64,000 nt of DNA from Strongylocentrotus purpuratus (GCF_000002235.5 NW_022145594.1:22313890-22377889), one strand, 5' to 3'; positions 24,691 to 37,786 are shown, numbered from the stretch's first letter. The notes: generated from the sequence alone by a model not told the origin. Made by a program: numbers and translations.

Positions 24691-25674
24691 TATGTGACCC
24701 TTTTCAGGTTTCTGCTTCAAAATAAGACACTCTTAGCTTATATATTGCGCTTTCCCAAAAAAGGCGTGCTAGTAAACACATAAAAGTGATGATACTCTCG
24801 AATGTAACATGTAAACGATAAAGATTGTGGTGACATTTTCCGATTTTGGTTCACCCACTTTAAGATAAGGTTATGGCCAATCCATCCATATTCATTTTTC
24901 CCATCATACATTTGTTCTTTTACCAAAATACTATCACGGTCTTATCGTGATAGGCCCGTGTATATTGACTTACTCTTAGGAATTCGATTTACTCTTATTG
25001 ATACGAACCAAATTTTTACAAATATATAAACGGAAAATCAAAGTTGAGAATATACAAGTCACGCTATTGCAATAGTTTGTTTGACGTCTGCCGAGAGTAA
25101 GAAGGGCGTTAGCGCTTTTTAAAGCTATATCCGTTGCATACGAGGCGTCATACTTTGTATACATTTGATATTTTTAAATGAATGTATTTATATCATACAT
25201 TTTGTATAAGTTGTGTACTAATAACATTGACCTGGGTGGACAATAGTCGATATATTATATTTATGTGACGTAGTACTGCGTCAGCGACTGGTGCGCCTAT
25301 TAAAGTGCAATGCGACTGACTGCAAAATAAACAATGCACACCTAACGTTTAAAAAAGAAACGCATAACAGCTTGAACTGTAACAATAACAAACAAGAAGG
25401 AAAACGAAAGAAAAACTGTCAAATGCCACTTTTGTAAAGCCATTCATTACAAATATCGTTTATTGGAATAGCGAATGGCAGACCACTGTGAAGCACACTG
25501 TACATTGGGGGCCCGTGATGGTTGCCCTTTGCTTTAGTGGTTTATAAATGCTGGAAGTAGGATAGCATTTGCCAGGTAGTTTGGGCATCGACATGGGTCA
25601 TAAATGGCTAGTCATTGTTTCATGAGATTTTTGTTAAATGGGGAAGTAATGTATTTCTTTTTAAATACTAGGAC
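24691..25674. other. No recognisable feature
   Basis: AT-rich spacer; no gene, RNA or repeat identified. Confidence 0.55.
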
Positions 25675-25677
25675 TAA

Positions 25678-26062
25678 AGGCCCGGTCACACAGAGGGGAC
25701 GCATGGGGGACGCACTGCCAGCTCATTGGAAATTTACAATTTTGGCCAGTGCGTTGTCGTTCGCTAGGTGTGCGTCATCATTCGTTACTCGTTCGTCGAG
25801 CGCGCTGGACCAACGCTGGACCAACGCTATGCATTCGTCGTCATTCGCTGTGTGCGTCGGGATCTTTTTAGCATGCTCAAAAGTGTGCGCGGAGCTCGAC
25901 GCATGAATGTATACGCCCAGCGTGTTAGCAACACGCTATGCATTCGGTGTCAGCTCGCTAGCTTTTCCCAAATCCTGACAAAAGTCGGAATCACGTCTTT
26001 TTTCCGATTTTCAATGCGCCGGCCGTGCGCCCCCCATGCGTCCCCTCTGTGTGACCGGGCCT
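25678..26062. mobile_element. PIF/Harbinger-like MITE (385 bp)
   Basis: Both ends are inverted copies of AGGCCCGGTCACACAGAGGG followed by GACGCATGGGGG. The element is flanked on each side by TAA (25675-25677 and 26063-26065), a 3-bp target duplication typical of PIF/Harbinger elements. The interior is GC/CpG-rich with repeated GCGTCGTCATTCG-like words and has no transposase. The ends differ at few positions, so it is fairly young. Confidence 0.85.
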
Positions 26063-26065
26063 TAA

Positions 26066-26807
26066 CAATATGTATCCTCCGCTGAGCTGAGCAACACAGG
26101 GACAGCGATGGGATTCCGACAATCATATTTACGGTGAAAATGCTCCTATTTTCCTCCTAACTAAGTGAGTCTGTGATGGTCGGCGGGATTCCCGAAAATA
26201 TATACCCTGGTAAATGCCAGTCTCGACATTAAAATGGGTGATTAATTACACCCGACATAATTTTGAAAAGACATTGGATTGTGTAAACTGTTGAATAGGG
26301 AGTTTTTCATTTCATTTCATTTATACAGAGATCGAAAGAAAATCGTATTCCAATTATTTAATGAGTAATTCATCGAAGGATGTTATTTTCCTTTGAATTG
26401 TTGTTTGTTTGGACTTTGCCCCCTCAAAATCACCTCTATCAACGTGCCATATGCCCCCCCCCCCTCGCCCTAGAAAAGATAATTTGTCAATTGAAATAAG
26501 GAAAGAAGAATAACAAACTAGGAAAAATTAATAAAGAAAACTGTACCATAAATCCCCAAAATAGGATAATAAAAATTCACAAAAAAGAAGGAGCATGAGA
26601 CTAATGTGAATATATTCTATTGGAAATATGTTCTGATGTTTATGAATCAAATTAATCAAGCTATCCATCGTCCGACTAGCGAGCGAGTGTATTTTCTGTT
26701 TAGTTGAAAAGGGTGTTTGTGAGAACAAGAATTGGGGCAGGTACGTTAATGGTTGGAAGAGGGAGGGGTGGTGGTGAATGGCGAAAAGGAAAGAAAGTAA
26801 AAAACTA
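26066..26807. other. No recognisable feature
   Basis: AT-rich spacer; a C run near 26454-26464. The minus-strand open frame at 26528-26857 overlaps the next MITE and shows no domain. Confidence 0.55.
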
Positions 26808-26809
26808 TA

Positions 26810-27688
26810 CAGTGCGTTCCAGAAAAACGAAACCGAGAATTGTCGATGTTTTATCATAACTTAGTCACATTTATAATCGATAAATGGCACACATTTGGAA
26901 AGCTTATATCCTCTTCTTTCATTTGGTGCAAATCATATGATACATATTTCACGCATGAGTGATTAAAATGAATTTGAAAAGGGGAAACCAAAAAGTAATT
27001 TGGCGGACGGTATCTGAATTTCAAGGAGAAAATCACATTTCTAAAAAGTTGAGTTCCTGCCCTTTCATAGGACACCTCAATCAGGAAAAATGAGCAAGGA
27101 ATGACAAAGTTCTGTTTGCTTAGAGTAGTGCTTGCATTTCCATAATTTTATGAAACGAATTCGTTTTCACTGGCTACCTGCCGTAGCAACAAACGTAATT
27201 AACAAAAGACTTAACTCCATTTCGTTCATATTCAGCCGTAGATGAAAGAATTCATGCATGGCTGATTATCAACGAAACGGAGTTAAGTATTTTGTCGATT
27301 ATGCTTGTTTCTACACCAGGCAGCCAGTAAAAACGCATTCGTTTAATACAATTATGGAAATGCAAGGAATACTTAAAACAAACAGAACTCTGTTATTCCT
27401 AACTCATTTTTCCTGACTGAGGTGTTATATGAAAGGGCAGAAACTCAGCTTTCTAGAAATGTGATTTTCTCTTTGAAATTCAGATACCGTCCGCCAAATT
27501 ACTTTTTGGTTTCCTCTCTTCAAATTCATTTTACTCACTCATGTGTGAAATATGCATCATATGAGTTGCATCAAATGAAAGAGGAGGATCTAAGCTTTCC
27601 AAATATATGTCATTTATTGATTATAAATGTGACTAAGTTATGATAAAACATCGATAATTCTCGGTTTCGTTTTTTCTGGGACGCACTG
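26810..27688. mobile_element. Tc1/mariner-like foldback MITE (879 bp full-length palindrome)
   Basis: Ends are inverted: CAGTGCGTTCCAGAAAAACG at the left, CAGTGCGTCCCAGAAAAAAC read inward from the right. TA stands directly outside both (26808-26809, 27689-27690). The arms stay complementary almost to the middle near 27250. Each arm therefore carries a similar 73-residue open frame (starting MSYERAGTQ or MLYERAETQ), which is an effect of the symmetry. No transposase. TA target sites fit Tc1/mariner elements; family assignment is inferred. Confidence 0.88.
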
Positions 27689-27692
27689 TATA

Positions 27693-28166
27693 TCCTTTTT
27701 TTAAATATATAAACTATAAGCATGTTTATGCCTATATACCTATATAAACCTCTTCATTTAACAGTTGGGATTGATTCATGACGAGTGGGATAACTTTTAA
27801 AAAGGGGGACAAAGAAATTGTATCTTAGTTTTTAACATTAATCGGTCGATTTTCATTAGATGAAAATAGTGACCTCAATATCGGTCGAATTCAACCCAAA
27901 TATTGTGTAATTTCGTTAGGTCCCTTAAATTTAGGAGTACATGCATTTATACTCTGAATTTATGCATTCATTATTTTTAAATAATTATTTTGACTCAGGA
28001 AATTCCCTCTTTCACTCCAATTGAATTAGACATTGGCCATTACGTTTTAGTCTTATTCAAAAGGGATCAATATGGCACACTAGTATGTCATCAAATATCA
28101 AAATACATACAAAGGAAATGGATTACATGAATTCTTACATAGCTGAGATACGTATGGGGTGTCTAA
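27693..28166. other. No recognisable feature
   Basis: AT-rich spacer; no gene seen. Confidence 0.55.
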
Positions 28167-28246
28167 GAGAGAAAGGGAATATGGGAGGATAGGGAGGGAA
28201 GGAGGGAGAGAGAGAGAGAGGGAGACAGAGATATATATATAGGGGA
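28167..28246. repeat. GGGA/GA purine-rich low-complexity tract
   Basis: GAGAGAAAGGG, GGGAGG and (GA)n words run into ATATATATATA. Confidence 0.9.
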
Positions 28247-28346
28247 GGAGAAGAAGGTGACCCCCATCATCAAGAAATCCTCTCAAATGACGACATCCCT
28301 TAGTGCCCAAGCGCTTTATTTTATCTACAAGATGTACACATTGAAG

Positions 28347-28538
28347 CTAATAACGAGAGAATTGACTGGATACTGATGGGAACGTAGGCTGTTGTAGGCG
28401 ATGCATGGCTTTTGTGTACAGGGAAGCCCGCCAGTAATGGCGGACGGACGTAGCGCTTCTAGCGTTTGTGATGGAGCTTTGGGCGATTTCGAATTCGTCT
28501 TTAGGTGTCAGATATCGCTGCCACTTTGCAAAGCCATT
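28347..28538 (-). CDS. Candidate terminal coding exon, product unknown
   Basis: A minus-strand open frame of about 60 codons ends ...SVSSQFSRY before a stop at 28347-28349. A canonical AATAAA follows about 27 nt later (28315-28320), as expected at a gene 3' end. The segment is CpG-richer than its surroundings and contains PKDEFEIAQSSITNARSATS. A possible acceptor (TTTGCAAAG before TGGCAGCG) would start it near 28525. No upstream exon or known domain was found. Confidence 0.35.
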   Translation of the reverse strand, partial: NGFAKWQRYLTPKDEFEIAQSSITNARSATSVRHYWRASLYTKAMHRLQQPTFPSVSSQFSRY

Positions 28539-28549
28539 CACGAGAATAA

Positions 28550-29061
28550 TGCAATGTCTTCACCTGGGTATTTTTTGTGAGCAAGGAAGCTGTATGTGTA
28601 GGAGTGAAAGCTTTAAAGGTACTATGTCCCATTCTAAGGCCAAAAATGAAAAGGTTAAATTCCAACGGCATTAGAAAGATAATTATACCAATTAAGAACT
28701 TCCCCAAAAAGGGGGCTTGAAAATGTCTTTAAGTGGGAAAATAATGACTATTTATTGTTGAATCGACTTAAGAGCTATAGAGCCAGTAAGTAATAGTCTG
28801 ATTTTGAGACCATTGTACCGAATGGTTGTACGTTTTATGCTGCGCAAAGATTCAATCAGTTAATTTTGGCCATTACAAGAAGTGGGTTAATAATGTAGAC
28901 AGTGAAGTCTAGCATGTAAACGGGTTTCCTTGCATAATTTGAATTGTAGGACACTGCGAACGTTTAAATTTATCAGATGGGCCATACATGACATATTCAT
29001 AATTCCTGTGAAGTTCTATCGAATTTGATGTTTGCTGCAAAAGGGACCTAGTATCTTTAAG
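28550..29061. other. No recognisable feature
   Basis: AT-rich spacer; no gene seen. Confidence 0.5.
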
Positions 29062-29181
29062 TGTTTACGACCCATGAAAGAAATATTGAGATCGTAATGA
29101 TTATAAATTGAACATTCTTCGAACTTATATCGTGTGTTTTCACAACGTCCCCTGTATAGACTTTAAACATGTTTTCTTTAT

Positions 29182-29227
<46 letters not shown>

Positions 29228-29305
29228 TAGTTATCTAAATAGACACTTACCTACGTTTACTGCCTGCTTCCCCTCGGTGAATTATGTTCTTCTTGCACGG
29301 GTACG
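29062..29305 (+). repeat. Repeat family R1, copy 2, with (TA)n
   Basis: It shares GTTTACGACC, TTGAGATCGTAATGAT, TTAAACATGTTTTC, CACTTACCTACGTTTACTGC and TTCTTGCACG with copy 1 at 20150. A pure (TA)n run at about 29185-29224 has expanded within the copy. Confidence 0.7.
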
Positions 29306-29645
29306 CATGGGAGCATGTATGTGTAGGAGTGAATGTGTGTGTGTTAGTGAGTGCTTATATATGTGTGCGTGCCTTTTCTTGGTTATGCGCAGTGGCGCGG
29401 ATGGTGGCGCTTGCCTCCTGTTAGGGACATGGGGGAAGGGGGTGGGGTGAATGTTTAAACAAGATTATTTTTTCTTTGATATATTTATTTGCAAAACTAT
29501 CATTGGTAATTTTTGATCCTCTCCCTGAAGTTGAAGCATTTTTTATATTATAACTGATTTATGTTTGTTTGTATGAGCGTTTTGATGTTTTGTTTGTATC
29601 AATTTTGCAACCTTGAATCTTTTATATGTGATTTTCAATTTCCAG

Positions 29646-29845
29646 CTAATGAAGAAAATGAAATGAAAAACAATGTTATCAGTAAATTCAAGGTTCAGAC
29701 AGAATATCAGGTGGGCGATCAAGGATACGATCTTGAATCGACGAATTTGCCGCAACAAAAGAAAACTTTTGAAAAGCAGTTGTCAATGTGTGTGTTTTTC
29801 GAAAATGCCGTCTTTGCAGACGAGGGGGTGTTTCACAAAGACTAA
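29646..29845 (+). CDS. Weak candidate terminal exon, product unknown
   Basis: A good acceptor (TTTTCAATTTCCAG) is followed by about 66 open codons, charged and polar (...NEENEMKNNVISKFK...), up to a stop at 29843-29845. A possible donor CAG/GTGGGC at 29709 would shorten it. Immediately downstream, TTTTGCAG at 29871-29878 precedes another short open segment. No domain recognised. Confidence 0.22.
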
Positions 29846-30072
29846 GATCGACTTTAAGTTGGATTTAACTTTTGCAGGTCATTCCTGCCAACAGTTGCTC
29901 TCACCATTGGTCTCTTAATTATGATCTTTGGATAAAAGAAAATTCCTTCAATAATACACTATCAACAAATATAAACTCTGTAGATTTGTGACCATGATGT
30001 GTACATCCCTTGAGAAACCAATGCTAAGAATTTCTACAAGATCTAGTGGCATGGACGACATGCCAATATGCT
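29846..30072. other. No recognisable feature
   Basis: Short spacer before the satellite array. Confidence 0.5.
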
Positions 30073-30124
30073 CCTTGTAATTTGTGTTAACGTCCCCTGA
30101 GGACATGGTTTTAAACACAAATAT

Positions 30125-31279
30125 GGCAAACAATTTAACCATAGTCTTTTTTCCTTTTGTTTGAGTAAGATGAAAAACACCAATAAAATCCAATGTCTAT
30201 TTGTTCAAACGATAGCTTATTTCGATGTGGTATGAACCAAATCACGAGTTACTACATTTATTTACAATCTTCATTTCTATCGTCTTCCATATATGGTGCG
30301 AAGTTCTTTTGATATACTGGATGTTAACTTATAGATTGTTGGAACACCTCAACGTCCAAAGAGATGACACCTCCTAGTATCTGCTTGTTAACAAATTGAA
30401 TATAAATATATGTATTTTATACTCCCTGTAATGTTTGTTCACGTCCCCTGAGGACATGGTTTTAAACACAAATATGGTTGGTTGAATAGGTAGATTCTCG
30501 CATTGCTATGTATCCAAGAACCTGATAGTGTGGCGGAGCCCATGATATATACAGCTGACTAGACTGAAAAGAATCAAACAATCACATAATCAAACGAAAC
30601 GTACGCTGAATGTTCAAAATTACAAATAAATGTCATTTGCCTAACAATTTTGGTAGAAAATGTATACTGGCTGAGTAATGAGAAATAGAAAGATAAGGAC
30701 ATCAAGGTAAGTAACACTGACACCATTTGTGTAGTCCCATATACATATTACTGCGTACAGTGCTTGTAATTTTACCAAGATTGGGCCAAATTTTGTACGA
30801 TTTTGATGACTCCAAAACCTTGCAGTACACACCAATACTTACATGCTACATAATCCACTTTTTCTGATCCAATCAACCCCTTTTCTTTCACAATGCAATC
30901 GAATACCCAAAACTCAAGTTTATCATTAACATTACGAAAGTATTGTGATGAAAGAAAAAAGAAGGATCTTTCGGGGTAGTTTACATGTCCACAATTTTAC
31001 ACATACCCCTCGATATTAACATACCATTGTCGCATCGATTTACATTGTGGTAAATTGCATATCTGGTAGCAGTAGAAGAAGTAGTCGAAGTAGTAGTCGA
31101 AGTAGGAGTGGTAGTAGTAGTGGTAGTAGTACTATGATCAGAGGAAGTAGCAGTAGTAATCGTACAAACAGCAGTAGTAGAAGTAGTCTTAGTAGTATAA
31201 GTAGCAGTAGTATTGAAAATGGCAGTAGTAATATCAGTATTAGTGGTGGTAGTGATAGTAGTAGAAACAATAGTTGAAA

Positions 31280-31321
<42 letters not shown>

Positions 31322-31504
31322 ATTAAAACTAGTAGTATAAACAATAGTTGAAATAGTAGTAGTAGTAGTAGTAGTAGTAGTAGATTAAAACTAGTAGTAG
31401 TAGTAGATTTAAACTAGTAGTGGTAGTATGAATAGCATAATTAGTACTATTAGTAGGAATGATAATGCTAGTGTTGGTAATAGTAACAGTAATGGTACAA
31501 TTAC

Positions 31505-31548
<44 letters not shown>

Positions 31549-31686
31549 TTAGAGGCAGGAGTACGTGTGATAGCGGGACAGGTACTTGTAGCAGAGGTAC
31601 TTGTAGTAGTAATCGTGCAAGCAGGAGTAGTTTGAGTAGTAAAAGTAGTAGAAGTAGTTGGTTAAAAGTTGTAGTATTTGTAGTAT

Positions 31687-31718
<32 letters not shown>

Positions 31719-32207
31719 TAAGTGGTCGTATTATAACTTGCAACTACTTATACTGCTTATTCTATAACTACTAATTTAATTTCTGTTTATAAGAATTATA
31801 TGGCTAAATTTTACAAATTACGTTGTATCTGACTTAAAAGACAAACAAATAACATGTTTACGTTTGAACCCATGCAACAAAGGCCAGGGCATTTTAAATA
31901 TGGCAATAGACGATTTCCATTTAATTACCCAACTAGAAACCTAATTTCCTTGTTTCGAATTATTTAATTCACCTGTTACTAAAAATTGTATGTTATAGTC
32001 ATAATGTAAATTGCGTCATTACGTGTATTCAAAAACTGCAGGCTATAATGTTTTTTATCTTACCTAGCAACAAAAAGTGTATGCAATCTACTAAATGATG
32101 TCTATTGAGTTACCTTTATTCGTAAAAGTTATATGGGAAAACTGTTCTCTAGGTCAATTACCAGTTTTGTTAAGGATGTGACCTTTGTTTCTATTCTTTT
32201 TATCTTT
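30125..32207 (+). repeat. Macrosatellite unit 1 (2083 bp)
   Basis: It carries private differences from the inner units, for example AAGAACCTGATAG where the others have AATAGCCTGATAG, and ATGTATTTTATAC where the others have ATGTACTTTATAC. Confidence 0.95.
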
Positions 32208-33362
32208 GGCAAACAATTTAACCATAGTCTTTTTTCCTTTTGTTTGAGTAAGATGAAAAACACCAATAAAATCCAATGTCTATTTGTTCAAACGATAGCT
32301 TATTTCGATGTGGTATGAACCAAATCACGAGTTACTACATTTATTTACAATCTTCATTTCTATCGTCTTCCATATATGGTGCGAAGTTCTTTTGATATAC
32401 TGGATGTTAACTTATAGATTGTTGGAACACCTCAACGTCCAAAGAGATGACACCTCCTAGTATCTGCTTGTTAACAAATTGAATATAAATATATGTACTT
32501 TATACTCCCTGTAATGTTTGTTCACGTCCCCTGAGGACATGGTTTTAAACACAAATATGGTTGGTTGAATAGGTAGATTCTCGCATTGCTATGTATCCAA
32601 TAGCCTGATAGTGTGGCGGAGCCCATGATATATACAGCTGACTAGACTGAAAAGAATCAAACAGTCACATAATCAAACGAAACGTACACTGAATGTTCAA
32701 AATTACAAATAAATGTCATTTGCCTAACAATTTTGGTAGAAAATGTATACTGGCTGAGTTATGAGAAATAGAAAGATAAGGACATCAAGGTAAGTAACCC
32801 TGACACCATTTGTGTAGTCCCATATACATATTACTGCGTACAGTGCTTGTAATTTTACCAAGATTGGGCCAAATTTTGTACGATTTTGATGACTCCAAAA
32901 CCTTGCAGTACACACCAATACTTACATGCTACATAATCCACTTTTTCTGATCCAATCAACCCCTTTTCTTTCACAATGCAATCGAATACCCAAAACTCAA
33001 GTTTATCATTAACATTACGAAAGTATTGTGATGAAAGAAAAAAGAAGGATCTTTCGGGGTAGTTTACATGTCCACAATTTTACACATACCCCTCGATATT
33101 AACATACCATTGTCGCATCGATTTACATTGTGGTAAATTGCATATCTGGTAGCAGTAGAAGAAGTAGTCGAAGTAGTAGTCGAAGTAGGAGTGGTAGTAG
33201 TAGTGGTAGTAGTACTATGATCAGAGGAAGTAGCAGTAGTAATCGTACAAACAGCAGTAGTAGAAGTAGTCTTAGTAGTATAAGTAGCAGTAGTATTGAA
33301 AATGGCAGTAGTAATATCAGTATTAGTGGTGGTAGTGATAGTAGTAGAAACAATAGTTGAAA

Positions 33363-33404
<42 letters not shown>

Positions 33405-33587
33405 ATTAAAACTAGTAGTATAAACAATAGTTGAAATAGTAGTAGTAGTAGTAGTAGTAGTAGTAGATTAAAACTAGTAGTAGTAGTAGATTTAAACTAG
33501 TAGTGGTAGTATGAATAGCATAATTAGTACTATTAGTAGGAATGATAATGCTAGTGTTGGTAATAGTAACAGTAATGGTACAATTAC

Positions 33588-33631
<44 letters not shown>

Positions 33632-33769
33632 TTAGAGGCAGGAGTACGTGTGATAGCGGGACAGGTACTTGTAGCAGAGGTACTTGTAGTAGTAATCGTG
33701 CAAGCAGGAGTAGTTTGAGTAGTAAAAGTAGTAGAAGTAGTTGGTTAAAAGTTGTAGTATTTGTAGTAT

Positions 33770-33801
<32 letters not shown>

Positions 33802-34290
33802 TAAGTGGTCGTATTATAACTTGCAACTACTTATACTGCTTATTCTATAACTACTAATTTAATTTCTGTTTATAAGAATTATATGGCTAAATTTTACAAA
33901 TTACGTTGTATCTGACTTAAAAGACAAACAAATAACATGTTTACGTTTGAACCCATGCAACAAAGGCCAGGGCATTTTAAATATGGCAATAGACGATTTC
34001 CATTTAATTACCCAACTAGAAACCTAATTTCCTTGTTTCGAATTATTTAATTCACCTGTTACTAAAAATTGTATGTTATAGTCATAATGTAAATTGCGTC
34101 ATTACGTGTATTCAAAAACTGCAGGCTATAATGTTTTTTATCTTACCTAGCAACAAAAAGTGTATGCAATCTACTAAATGATGTCTATTGAGTTACCTTT
34201 ATTCGTAAAAGTTATATGGGAAAACTGTTCTCTAGGTCAATTACCAGTTTTGTTAAGGATGTGACCTTTGTTTCTATTCTTTTTATCTTT
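32208..34290 (+). repeat. Macrosatellite unit 2 (2083 bp)
   Basis: It has the same length as unit 1 and shares with it ACACATACCCCTCG (near 33083), where units 3-6 read ACACATCCCCCTCG. Confidence 0.95.
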
Positions 34291-35445
34291 GGCAAACAAT
34301 TTAACCATAGTCTTTTTTCCTTTTGTTTGAGTAAGATGAAAAACACCAATAAAATCCAATGTCTATTTGTTCAAACGATAGCTTATTTCGATGTGGTATG
34401 AACCAAATCACGAGTTACTACATTTATTTACAATCTTCATTTCTATCGTCTTCCATATATGGTGCGAAGTTCTTTTGATATACTGGATGTTAACTTATAG
34501 ATTGTTGGAACACCTCAACGTCCAAAGAGATGACACCTCCTAGTATCTGCTTGTTAACAAATTGAATATAAATATATGTACTTTATACTCCCTGTAATGT
34601 TTGTTCACGTCCCCTGAGGACATGGTTTTAAACACAAATATGGTTGGTTGAATAGGTAGATTCTCGCATTGCTATGTATCCAATAGCCTGATAGTGTGGC
34701 GGAGCCCATGATATATACAGCTGACTAGACTGAAAAGAATCAAACAGTCACATAATCAAACGAAACGTACACTGAATGTTCAAAATTACAAATAAATGTC
34801 ATTTGCCTAACAATTTTGGTAGAAAATGTATACTGGCTGAGTTATGAGAAATAGAAAGATAAGGACATCAAGGTAAGTAACCCTGACACCATTTGTGTAG
34901 TCCCATATACATATTACTGCGTACAGTGCTTGTAATTTTACCAAGATTGGGCCAAATTTTGTACGATTTTGATGACTCCAAAACCTTGCAGTACACACCA
35001 ATACTTACATGCTACATAATCCACTTTTTCTGATCCAATCAACCCCTTTTCTTTCACAATGCAATCGAATACCCAAAACTCAAGTTTATCATTAACATTA
35101 CGAAAGTATTGTGATGAAAGAAAAAAGAAGGATCTTTCGGGGTAGTTTACATGTCCACAATTTTACACATCCCCCTCGATATTAACATACCATTGTCGCA
35201 TCGATTTACATTGTGGTAAATTGCATATCTGGTAGCAGTAGAAGAAGTAGTCGAAGTAGTAGTCGAAGTAGGAGTGGTAGTAGTAGTGGTAGTAGTACTA
35301 TGATCAGAGGAAGTAGCAGTAGTAATCGTACAAACAGCAGTAGTAGAAGTAGTCTTAGTAGTATAAGTAGCAGTAGTATTGAAAATGGCAGTAGTAATAT
35401 CAGTATTAGTGGTGGTAGTGATAGTAGTATAAACAATAGTTGAAA

Positions 35446-35493
<48 letters not shown>

Positions 35494-35525
35494 ATTAAAA
35501 CTAGTAGTATAAACAATAGTTGAAA

Positions 35526-35567
<42 letters not shown>

Positions 35568-35688
35568 ATTAAAACTAGTAGTAGTAGTAGATTTAAACTA
35601 GTAGTGGTAGTATGAATAGCATAATTAGTACTATTAGTAGGAATGATAATGCTAGTGTTGGTAATAGTAACAGTAATGGTACAATTAC

Positions 35689-35735
<47 letters not shown>

Positions 35736-36391
35736 TTAGAGGCAGGAGTACGTGTGATAGCGGGACAGGTACTTGTAGCAGAGGTACTTGTAGTAGTAAT
35801 CGTGCAAGCAGGAGTAGTTTGAGTAGTAAAAGTAGTAGAAGTAGTTGGTTAAAAGTTGTAGTATTTGTAGTATTAGTAGTAGTAGTAGTAGTAGTAGTAG
35901 TGTAAGTGGTCGTATTATAACTTGCAACTACTTATACTGCTTATTCTATAACTACTAATTTAATTTCTGTTTATAAGAATTATATGGCTAAATTTTACAA
36001 ATTACGTTGTATCTGACTTAAAAGACAAACAAATAACATGTTTACGTTTGAACCCATGCAACAAAGGCCAGGGCATTTTAAATATGGCAATAGACGATTT
36101 CCATTTAATTACCCAACTAGAAACCTAATTTCCTTGTTTCGAATTATTTAATTCACCTGTTACTAAAAATTGTATGTTATAGTCATAATGTAAATTGCGT
36201 CATTACGTGTATTCAAAAACTGCAGGCTATAATGTTTTTTATCTTACCTAGCAACAAAAAGTGTATGCAATCTACTAAATGATGTCTATTGAGTTACCTT
36301 TATTCGTAAAAGTTATATGGGAAAACTGTTCTCTAGGTCAATTACCAGTTTTGTTAAGGATGTGACCTTTGTTTCTATTCTTTTTATCTTT
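34291..36391 (+). repeat. Macrosatellite unit 3 (2101 bp)
   Basis: Longer because of expanded (AGT)n tracts near 35450-35570. Confidence 0.95.
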
Positions 36392-37546
36392 GGCAAACAA
36401 TTTAACCATAGTCTTTTTTCCTTTTGTTTGAGTAAGATGAAAAACACCAATAAAATCCAATGTCTATTTGTTCAAACGATAGCTTATTTCGATGTGGTAT
36501 GAACCAAATCACGAGTTACTACATTTATTTACAATCTTCATTTCTATCGTCTTCCATATATGGTGCGAAGTTCTTTTGATATACTGGATGTTAACTTATA
36601 GATTGTTGGAACACCTCAACGTCCAAAGAGATGACACCTCCTAGTATCTGCTTGTTAACAAATTGAATATAAATATATGTACTTTATACTCCCTGTAATG
36701 TTTGTTCACGTCCCCTGAGGACATGGTTTTAAACACAAATATGGTTGGTTGAATAGGTAGATTCTCGCATTGCTATGTATCCAATAGCCTGATAGTGTGG
36801 CGGAGCCCATGATATATACAGCTGACTAGACTGAAAAGAATCAAACAGTCACATAATCAAACGAAACGTACACTGAATGTTCAAAATTACAAATAAATGT
36901 CATTTGCCTAACAATTTTGGTAGAAAATGTATACTGGCTGAGTTATGAGAAATAGAAAGATAAGGACATCAAGGTAAGTAACCCTGACACCATTTGTGTA
37001 GTCCCATATACATATTACTGCGTACAGTGCTTGTAATTTTACCAAGATTGGGCCAAATTTTGTACGATTTTGATGACTCCAAAACCTTGCAGTACACACC
37101 AATACTTACATGCTACATAATCCACTTTTTCTGATCCAATCAACCCCTTTTCTTTCACAATGCAATCGAATACCCAAAACTCAAGTTTATCATTAACATT
37201 ACGAAAGTATTGTGATGAAAGAAAAAAGAAGGATCTTTCGGGGTAGTTTACATGTCCACAATTTTACACATCCCCCTCGATATTAACATACCATTGTCGC
37301 ATCGATTTACATTGTGGTAAATTGCATATCTGGTAGCAGTAGAAGAAGTAGTCGAAGTAGTAGTCGAAGTAGGAGTGGTAGTAGTAGTGGTAGTAGTACT
37401 ATGATCAGAGGAAGTAGCAGTAGTAATCGTACAAACAGCAGTAGTAGAAGTAGTCTTAGTAGTATAAGTAGCAGTAGTATTGAAAATGGCAGTAGTAATA
37501 TCAGTATTAGTGGTGGTAGTGATAGTAGTAGAAACAATAGTTGAAA

Positions 37547-37585
<39 letters not shown>

Positions 37586-37617
37586 ATTAAAACTAGTAGT
37601 ATAAACAATAGTTGAAA

Positions 37618-37659
<42 letters not shown>

Positions 37660-37786
37660 ATTAAAACTAGTAGTAGTAGTAGATTTAAACTAGTAGTGGT
37701 AGTATGAATAGCATAATTAGTACTATTAGTAGGAATGATAATGCTAGTGTTGGTAATAGTAACAGTAATGGTACAATTACTACTAC

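Noticed and set aside
26854-27643. Two similar 73-residue proteins on opposite strands
   Set aside because: They are the two arms of one palindromic MITE.
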